Shown piece after piece: positions 13,595 through 19,170 of a DNA stretch of 22,554 nt. Every line of letters begins with the position of its first letter. The first letter of the stretch is position 1. This DNA comes from an uncultured Candidatus Melainabacteria bacterium. Its GTDB lineage: Bacteria; Cyanobacteriota; Vampirovibrionia; Gastranaerophilales; Gastranaerophilaceae. The notes below the pieces were generated by a model. The model was not told the origin of the DNA and ran no database searches. It saw only the letters and a list, made by a program, of their open reading frames with translations. A program made the position numbers and the translations under genes. Where the stretch lies: the NCBI GenBank assembly GCA_934675695.1, contig CAKURN010000004.1, forward strand, positions 1 through 22,554. The letters run 5' to 3'.

Positions 13595-13623
13595 AAGGAA
13601 TATTTATATTAAAAATATTCCTT
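13595..13623 (+). repeat. Perfect 11-bp inverted repeat at the prepilin-gene transcript start
   Basis: AAGGAATATTT (13595-13605) and AAATATTCCTT (13613-13623) are exact inverse copies with a 7-base spacer. The expected transcription start from the TATAAT at 13581 is about 13593, so the repeat is the first thing transcribed. It would fold into a hairpin at the 5' end of the mRNA or act as a second operator. It has no long T run, and the GGAG ribosome site (13640-13643) lies downstream and is not occluded. Confidence 0.7.
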
Positions 13624-13648
13624 GAGATACATATATTTTGGAGTTTTT

Positions 13649-14425
13649 ATGCAAAAGCATGCTTTTACACTAGCAGAGGTTTTAATCACGTTGACTACTA
13701 TAGGAATAATCACAGCAGTAATTATTCCAGTTGCAGTACAATCAAAACCTGATAAAAATGTAATGAAATTTAAAAAAGCTAACGCTACTTTATATCAGGC
13801 AATTTCGATTTTAGTTAATTCAGACAAATATTTTCTTAATGGAGATATGAAATACAAATTTGATGGAACAATGCTGCTTGGAACAAATATTGAACATACG
13901 AAATATTTTTGTAAATCTTTTAGTGATGTTATAAGCACAAAACATGTAAATTGTTACGGAATTTCACAAGGCGGAATGCAACATAACAATGGAACTCTAG
14001 CAAAATTTATGTATGATGAAAATTGTAAACCATTGATTGATTATTCAAGCAGTGCATCAACTTCTTGCAAAGCAAATGCAATAAATTCAAAAGAAAAAGA
14101 TAATTTAATCGTTACAACAGATGGGGTTACTTTTTATGATATGGACCCTGCTTTAACTTTTAACAATTTAGAGGGTTGGTATTTGACAGGTTGTAATAAT
14201 CAAGACGGAAGCGTATCTAGTGGTTGTATGGCAGATTCATTGAAATGTTATGGCACAACAAGAATTGGGAAAATTTTTTGTATGGATATAGATGGAATAC
14301 CTGATGGAGGAAGCAAAAATTGTGACGATATAAAAGATATCTGTCCATTTGCATACGTTATAAGACACGATGGAAGAATTTTACCTGACTACAGAACTCA
14401 ACAATGGATCGATAAATCAATATAA
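13649..14425 (+). CDS. Type IV prepilin-like / pseudopilin protein, cysteine-rich
   Basis: A 258-residue protein with a class III signal: a short basic leader (MQKHA), then FTLAEVLITLTTIGIITAV with Glu at +5 of the predicted mature protein. This is processed by PilD-type peptidase and inserted through the pilus or type II secretion machinery. The hydrophobic alpha1-N helix runs to about 30. The long C-terminal domain has ten cysteines (88, 102, 126, 140, 182, 193, 200, 211, 225, 232) and Asp/Gly loops such as MDIDGIPDGG, giving up to five disulfides and perhaps Ca2+ sites. It is much larger than a major pilin, so it is more likely a minor pilin or surface pseudopilin. The ATG has GGAG five bases upstream; the longer frame from 13622 falls in the inverted repeat and is rejected. 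Its stop is 3 bases from the converging etfA stop. Confidence 0.9.
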   Translation: MQKHAFTLAEVLITLTTIGIITAVIIPVAVQSKPDKNVMKFKKANATLYQAISILVNSDKYFLNGDMKYKFDGTMLLGTNIEHTKYFCKSFSDVISTKHVNCYGISQGGMQHNNGTLAKFMYDENCKPLIDYSSSASTSCKANAINSKEKDNLIVTTDGVTFYDMDPALTFNNLEGWYLTGCNNQDGSVSSGCMADSLKCYGTTRIGKIFCMDIDGIPDGGSKNCDDIKDICPFAYVIRHDGRILPDYRTQQWIDKSI

Positions 14426-14428
14426 TTT

Positions 14429-15436
14429 TTATAGTACAGATGCTAAAAGCTCATCTATAACTTCTTTTGCATCAGCTACTATTTTATAGTTTGCATATTT
14501 GAATATTTCTGCATTTTCATCTGTATTTATTGCAACTATAGCCTTTGAATTTTTCATTCCCATAATATGCTGAATTGCACCTGAAACCCCAAAAGCTATA
14601 TATAATTCTGGTTGGATAGTTAAACCTGTCTGTCCTATTTGTTTTTCATAAGGCAATATACCATAATCAACAACTTTTCTCGTTGTTCCAACAGAAGCAT
14701 TGAATATTTTTGCCAATTTTTGAAGTTTGTCAAAGTATTCTTTTTTGTTGTTTGAAATAATACCAAAACCACCCACAAGAACTATTTTTGCAGAAGCTAA
14801 AGTAGAAGTATCAACGGAACTATCGACAAGATTTCTTAATAATTTTATTCTATCTTCATCATAAATAGATGGACTAAATTCAAAAAAATCGTCGCTTTTA
14901 TTGTTTACTTCTTTTATTTTAAATGTTTTTGGTCTTACTGTTGCACATTGAGGATTTTTCTTTGATAGTATTGTTGCCATTAATTCACCACCAAAAGTAG
15001 GACGAGTGGCAGCAAGTTTAACTTCATTATTTTTTAATATCAATTCTAACTCAGTACAATCAGCAACAAGCCCCGTATCAAGCATTGTTGTAATTCTAGG
15101 AGCAAGCGTTCTTATTTTTTCTGTTGCCGGAAACAATACGACATCAGACAAATTTTGGTTATAATATTCTACAAAGATTTTTGAATAGATTGTAGGTAGA
15201 AATTCTTGTTCTTGCTTGTATTTAATTAAAACAATTCTATCTGAGCCTGCATTAAAAATTTTTTGTTTTACAAACTCATCCATTTTGTCTGAAATTATTG
15301 CGGTTTCGATTTTGATATCTTGATTAAATTCGTTATTTGATTGAAGTTTTAATTCATACGCTTTTGAAACAAGTTCTAAAGTCGAAGTTGTTACGTCATT
15401 GTTTTGAATTTCACCGTAAACCGTTATTTTGTTCAT
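14429..15436 (-). CDS. etfA: Electron transfer flavoprotein, alpha subunit
   Basis: A 335-residue FAD-binding subunit of the cytoplasmic EtfAB heterodimer, which carries electrons between flavin dehydrogenases and a quinone, ferredoxin or hydrogenase-linked partner. The N-terminal domain I spans about 1-190. The C-terminal FAD domain has VGGFGI, VGTTRKVVDYGILPYEKQIGQTG (the FAD loop), then IQPELYIAFGVSGAIQHIMGM and KAIVAINTDENAEIFKYA, all family signatures. It overlaps the end of etfB by four bases (ATGA at 15433-15436) and has AAGGTAG as ribosome site. The 3' end runs almost into the prepilin stop with no hairpin terminator between the two. No acyl-CoA dehydrogenase gene lies in the window, so the redox partner and any electron-bifurcating role cannot be told. 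Confidence 0.95.
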   Translation of the reverse strand: MNKITVYGEIQNNDVTTSTLELVSKAYELKLQSNNEFNQDIKIETAIISDKMDEFVKQKIFNAGSDRIVLIKYKQEQEFLPTIYSKIFVEYYNQNLSDVVLFPATEKIRTLAPRITTMLDTGLVADCTELELILKNNEVKLAATRPTFGGELMATILSKKNPQCATVRPKTFKIKEVNNKSDDFFEFSPSIYDEDRIKLLRNLVDSSVDTSTLASAKIVLVGGFGIISNNKKEYFDKLQKLAKIFNASVGTTRKVVDYGILPYEKQIGQTGLTIQPELYIAFGVSGAIQHIMGMKNSKAIVAINTDENAEIFKYANYKIVADAKEVIDELLASVL

Positions 15437-16209
15437 TTTTCTACCTTAAATACAATATCTAAAATGTTTCTTGCAAATTTTTCTTTTATTTCTATTGTGT
15501 TTTTATTTATTTCCGGTCTAAATGCTTTGTATACCATAGTGGGTGAGCCGATAACGCCTATCTGTCCTTTTTCAAAACCCAAATCGTTCGCATTGTAGAC
15601 TTCTATTGCTGTACTTTGTGCTTTTATGTAGTCATTTATTTTTGGTATGAAGTTTTGGGGACATTTTTCTTTTATTGCAACAAGACAAGGGGTAGAAAGC
15701 TCGTACATATTTATTTCAGAATCAATTTTTTGCGAAACCAAAACGAGATTTTTATCAGCGTTGTGCAATTCTATTACATTTGTTACATCTATAATATCTA
15801 AATACTGTGCCATGCTAACAGGAACCTGTTCAGTATCACCATCATCAGCTTTTTGACCTGCAAGAATTAAATTGAAATCCGGTATGTATTTTTCTATTGC
15901 GAATGACAAGATTTTTGCCGTAATCAAAGTATCTGAACCTGAGAACAATTTGTCAGAAAGCAAAATTGCACGATCAGCACCTTTTGCAAGAGCATATTCA
16001 AGAACATCTTTTGCTTGATTTGGCCCCATAGAAACAACTGTAAGGCTTGCTTCTTTAAAACGTTTTTTTATTTGAACAGCCCAATTCAATACCCATTCGT
16101 CTGTAGTGTTCAATTTTGATAGCATACCTTGTCTATCTAAATTGTTTTCTTTTGTCCATTTGATATCATCTACATCCGGTACTTGTTTTATACAAACAAC
16201 TATATTCAA
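15433..16209 (-). CDS. etfB: Electron transfer flavoprotein, beta subunit (TTG start)
   Basis: A 258-residue partner of EtfA that binds AMP or a second FAD. It opens with MNIVVCIKQVPDVDDIKW, the family N-terminus. The GSDTLITAKILSFAIEK segment and the nucleotide-binding loop AGQKADDGDTEQVPVSMAQYL (about 127-147) are clear. The C-terminus runs into FRPEINKNTIEIKEKFARNI. The start codon is TTG (reverse complement of 16207-16209) with AAGGAA upstream; no in-frame ATG fits better. It lies 12 bases after the SIS-domain gene and overlaps etfA, so the three form one operon. Whether this EtfB is the bifurcating type would depend on its second flavin site, which I cannot decide by eye. Confidence 0.94.
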   Translation of the reverse strand: MNIVVCIKQVPDVDDIKWTKENNLDRQGMLSKLNTTDEWVLNWAVQIKKRFKEASLTVVSMGPNQAKDVLEYALAKGADRAILLSDKLFSGSDTLITAKILSFAIEKYIPDFNLILAGQKADDGDTEQVPVSMAQYLDIIDVTNVIELHNADKNLVLVSQKIDSEINMYELSTPCLVAIKEKCPQNFIPKINDYIKAQSTAIEVYNANDLGFEKGQIGVIGSPTMVYKAFRPEINKNTIEIKEKFARNILDIVFKVEK

Positions 16210-16221
16210 TGATTTGTTCCT

Positions 16222-17262
16222 TTATTTAACAATTTTTACCAACCCGGAGGGTTTATCTACATTTCTTTTTAATCTTGTTGCAACTTTTAGAGCTAACAAT
16301 TGAAGTGCTACTATCATAGAAAGTATAGTTGCGATTTTTGATTGAGATTTTGGGATTTTTATTAAACAATCACAATCAATTTTGTCAAAAGAATCAGAAA
16401 TAACAATAGATTTTGTTTTGTATGTTGAAAATATTTTGTTTAACAATTCTATTTCATATTTTTCACAATCTTCTGTCAAAAATGTTAAAAATATTTTTGA
16501 TTTATTTAATATAGCAAAATGTCCATGAATAAATTCGCCCAAAGGATATGAACTTGTGTTTATATAGCTTGTTTCTTTGATTTTAAGTGCAGCTTCTCTA
16601 GATAAAGGATAATTGTAGCCTGCTCCGCAAATTGAAAATTCTTTTTGTTTTGAAATTATTTTTGCTGCGATATCTAGATTTTCCGTATTTTGTATTGTAT
16701 TTTCAATTGAATTTTTGATTGAATAGATGTTTTTTATTTCATCTGTCATATCTATGTGTTTGTTTTGTGCAATTTTGCAAGCCAAAATCCACAACATAGT
16801 AACAGAAGCAGAAAACGTCTTTGTTGCTGCTATTGCTTTTTCTTTTCCTGCGTAAATATAAAACTGAAAATCAGACATTTTAAACATTTCTGAATTTATG
16901 TTGTTTGTAATACATAATGTTTTACAGCCTCTTTGTTTCAATTTTGAAACAGAAAGCACCGTATCTACGCTATTTCCTGATTGACTAACAAAAACATAAA
17001 GAGCGTTTTTGTCATAATTTGAAAATTTTGCATTTGAAAATTCACTAGCGTATTCAACAGAGCATTCTATATTAGAGATGTTTTCAAAAAAATATTTGCC
17101 AAACAAACCTGCATTGTAAGATGAACCACTTGCTATAATAACGATTTTTTTGATATCGAGCGGCAAATTCGGCATAAAACAGTAATTAACAATGTATTTG
17201 TCAACCAAATTTTGAATAATTTCGCTTTGTGAATTTATTTCTTCTTCCATCAAATAACTCAT
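16222..17262 (-). CDS. GlmS-like SIS-domain protein without the glutaminase domain
   Basis: A 346-residue protein equal to the isomerase half of glucosamine-6-phosphate synthase. SIS domain 1 has GSSYNAG (46-52), SQSGNSVDT (93-101) and EKAIAATKTF (141-150). SIS domain 2 has GAGYNYPLSREAALKIKE and YPLGEFIHGHFAIL, with the Glu and His positions used by GlmS. The tail VDKPSGLVKIV keeps the GlmS-type lysine. With no N-terminal amidotransferase domain it should use free ammonia or act as a deaminase/deglycase on sugar phosphates, as in the NagB-II and FrlB groups; the exact substrate is unknown. I use the ATG at 17262 (MSYLMEEEINSQ aligns with the GlmS linker); the longer frame to 17313 overlaps hemW. 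No Shine-Dalgarno; TATAAT lies six bases upstream. First gene of the SIS-etfB-etfA operon. Confidence 0.88.
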   Translation of the reverse strand: MSYLMEEEINSQSEIIQNLVDKYIVNYCFMPNLPLDIKKIVIIASGSSYNAGLFGKYFFENISNIECSVEYASEFSNAKFSNYDKNALYVFVSQSGNSVDTVLSVSKLKQRGCKTLCITNNINSEMFKMSDFQFYIYAGKEKAIAATKTFSASVTMLWILACKIAQNKHIDMTDEIKNIYSIKNSIENTIQNTENLDIAAKIISKQKEFSICGAGYNYPLSREAALKIKETSYINTSSYPLGEFIHGHFAILNKSKIFLTFLTEDCEKYEIELLNKIFSTYKTKSIVISDSFDKIDCDCLIKIPKSQSKIATILSMIVALQLLALKVATRLKRNVDKPSGLVKIVK

Positions 17263-17282
17263 ATTTATATTATAATCGAAAA
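17263..17282. promoter_or_regulatory. 20-base divergent spacer with overlapping TATAAT boxes on both strands
   Basis: The palindrome ATTATAAT (17269-17276) contains a perfect TATAAT on each strand: plus 17271-17276 and minus 17274-17269. On the plus strand six bases separate it from the ATG at 17283; on the minus strand six bases separate it from the ATG at 17262. There is no Shine-Dalgarno site for either gene. Two leaderless transcripts from one shared -10 element would explain this. -35 boxes are poor on both sides. Confidence 0.6.
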
Positions 17283-18371
17283 ATGATAAATTGCATCTAT
17301 ATCCATATTCCATTTTGTGAAAAAAAATGTAATTACTGTTGTTTTTGCTCTTTTAACCTGCTTTCAAAAAAAGAAGATTATATAAATTCTCTATTAAAAG
17401 AAATAAAGTTTTATTACGACAAAACTCCTTTAAAAACGCTCTATTTTGGCGGAGGAACGCCATTTTTGCTAGAAGTAAAAGATTTTGAAAAAATTCTATC
17501 TGAGTTTAATTTTAATAAAGAAACAGAAATAACTGTAGAACTAAATCCAAATGCTTCTGATTTTAATAAATTAAAAGAACTAAAAAACCTGGGAATAAAT
17601 AGGCTCAGTGTTGGAATACAAAATTTTAACGACAAAATACTAAAAATAATAGGTAGAAACCACACAAAAAATGAAATTTACAACTGTATCAAAAACATCA
17701 ATAGAGCCGGTTTTGAAAATTTTAGTGTAGATTTGATGTATGGTTTACCTAATCAAGATATCAAACAATGGATAGAAACTTTAGATGAAGCAAAGAAGCT
17801 TGAACCGGGACATATTTCTTTATATGGTTTAAAAATCGAAAAAGGGACGTTTTTTTATAAATATCCGCCAAAAAACCTGCCCAATCTTGATACACAAGCA
17901 AAAATGTATGAAATTGCAATAGAAAAATTAAGCGAAGAATTTTTGCATTATGAATTTTCTTCTTTTGCAAAAAACAAAAACTACATTTCAAAACACAATT
18001 CATCATACTGGAAAAGAGTATCTTATTGGGGCTTTGGGTTGTCTGCAAGTGGTTTTATCGATAACAAAAGGTATACTAATACATTCAATTTTAAAGATTA
18101 CATAAAAAATCCAACGCAAAAAACATATCAAACTTTAACAAAACAAGAACAAATTGAAGAAGAAATTTTTTTAGGCTTGAGATTGAATAGCGGGATAGAT
18201 TTTGATTTTATTAATAAAAAATACAATATCGATGTTTTTAAAAAATACGAATGTTTGTTTAACAAATTTTCTAAAAATGGTTTTATGGAATACACAAACA
18301 ACGGTATAAAACTAACAAAAGAGGGAATTTTGGTGTCTAATGAAATTTTGTGCGAATTTATAGAAATTTAA
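17283..18371 (+). CDS. hemW: HemW-type radical SAM heme chaperone
   Basis: A 362-residue radical SAM protein. The 4Fe-4S motif is CEKKCNYCCF (C12, C16, C19), the C-x3-C-x2-C pattern with aromatic spacing seen in HemW (family PYCDF) rather than the CxxxCxxCxC of the decarboxylase HemN. YFGGGTP (54-60), TVELNPNA, RLSVGIQNFND, SVDLMYGLPNQ and SLYGLKIEKGT follow in family order, and the C-terminal HemW domain (about 290-362, EEIFLGLRLNSGIDF and KEGILVSNEIL) is complete. HemW proteins bind heme and pass it to acceptors rather than make protoporphyrin. There is no Shine-Dalgarno site, and the ATG follows TATAAT by six bases. The longer frame from 17229 lies in the divergent gene and is rejected. 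The gene ends at a bidirectional terminator. Confidence 0.93.
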   Translation: MINCIYIHIPFCEKKCNYCCFCSFNLLSKKEDYINSLLKEIKFYYDKTPLKTLYFGGGTPFLLEVKDFEKILSEFNFNKETEITVELNPNASDFNKLKELKNLGINRLSVGIQNFNDKILKIIGRNHTKNEIYNCIKNINRAGFENFSVDLMYGLPNQDIKQWIETLDEAKKLEPGHISLYGLKIEKGTFFYKYPPKNLPNLDTQAKMYEIAIEKLSEEFLHYEFSSFAKNKNYISKHNSSYWKRVSYWGFGLSASGFIDNKRYTNTFNFKDYIKNPTQKTYQTLTKQEQIEEEIFLGLRLNSGIDFDFINKKYNIDVFKKYECLFNKFSKNGFMEYTNNGIKLTKEGILVSNEILCEFIEI

Positions 18372-18379
18372 AAAAAGAA

Positions 18380-18406
18380 AAGACCTTAAAAAATAAGGTC
18401 TTATTT
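18380..18406. terminator. Bidirectional terminator between hemW and kdsB
   Basis: AAGACCTTA (18380-18388) pairs perfectly with TAAGGTCTT (18394-18402), a 9-bp stem with an AAAAA loop. ATTTT follows on the plus strand. On the minus strand the stem is followed by TTCTTTTTTT, a stronger tail, which serves the kdsB transcript. Confidence 0.8.
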
Positions 18407-18429
18407 TGTGTACTATTTTCAATTCGCAT

Positions 18430-19158
18430 TTATTTTTTGTTTTCGATTGATTCTTTAAATTTTTCGTAATCTTCTATTGTATCAATACCTGTAGGATTAA
18501 GGGTTGTTATTGCAACTTTTATTTTCATGCCGTTTTGCAAAGCTCTCAACTGTTCAAGGCTTTCTTGTTTTTCTAAATTTGTTTGAGATAATTGTGTCAT
18601 TTTTATTAAAGAATCTTTTTTGTAGCCATATATTCCAATATGAGCGTAATATGGGGATTGGTTTTCATTTCTTTCAAAAGGAATAGGGCATCTTGAAAAA
18701 TATAGTGCATTGAAGTTGTTATCAAAAACGCATTTGACACAATTTGGGTTGTTGATTTGTTCTTTGTCTTTTATTTCTCGAACAAGAGTCGAAATATCAG
18801 CACCATCTGATAGAGCTTCTATTGTCATATCGATAACATCAGGTGTAATTTGCGGTTCATCACCTTGCAAATTCAAAACATAATCAAATTCAGGATGTCT
18901 TGAAACAACTTCTGCAATTCTGTCTGAACCGCATTTGTGGTTTTGTGATGTCATTTCGCAAACTCCGCCAAATTCTTCAACTGCAGATTTTATTCTTTCA
19001 TCATCAGTTGCAACAATTACTTCTTGTGCCAGTTTTGATTTTTTAGCTGCTTCATAAACATATTGAATAATTGGTTTATCATTCACTTTTAACAATGGTT
19101 TTGCAGGCAATCTGGTTGATGAGTATCTCGCCGGGATAATTATTACTGTTTTTTTCAT
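18430..19158 (-). CDS. kdsB: 3-deoxy-manno-octulosonate cytidylyltransferase (CMP-Kdo synthetase)
   Basis: A 242-residue cytoplasmic enzyme that activates Kdo with CTP to CMP-Kdo for the inner core of lipopolysaccharide. The CTP-binding start IPARYSSTRLPAKPL (8-22), DKPIIQYVYE, VIVATDDERI and the metal/substrate loop NLQGDEPQI (about 97-105) are all conserved, as are the ALYFSRCPIPF and HIGIYGYKKDSL segments. Its length matches the family. It is the marker here for a Gram-negative-type envelope. The ATG has GAGGAAG two bases upstream. It follows the large TPR gene by 12 bases on the same strand, so the two probably share a transcript, and it ends at the terminator 18380-18406. No other Kdo or lipid A gene is in the window. 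Confidence 0.97.
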   Translation of the reverse strand: MKKTVIIIPARYSSTRLPAKPLLKVNDKPIIQYVYEAAKKSKLAQEVIVATDDERIKSAVEEFGGVCEMTSQNHKCGSDRIAEVVSRHPEFDYVLNLQGDEPQITPDVIDMTIEALSDGADISTLVREIKDKEQINNPNCVKCVFDNNFNALYFSRCPIPFERNENQSPYYAHIGIYGYKKDSLIKMTQLSQTNLEKQESLEQLRALQNGMKIKVAITTLNPTGIDTIEDYEKFKESIENKK

Positions 19159-19170
19159 AGCTTCCTCTTT

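Noticed and set aside
13622..13648. Upstream extension of the prepilin-like gene
   Set aside because: It starts within the inverted repeat at the transcript 5' end, and only the ATG at 13649 has GGAG at the right distance and gives a proper short prepilin leader.
17229..17282. Upstream extension of hemW
   Set aside because: It overlaps the divergent SIS gene, and HemW proteins begin just before the IYIHIPFC segment.
17263..17313. Upstream extension of the SIS-domain gene
   Set aside because: It overlaps the hemW start and the shared TATAAT. The GlmS-like segment begins at MSYLMEEEIN.
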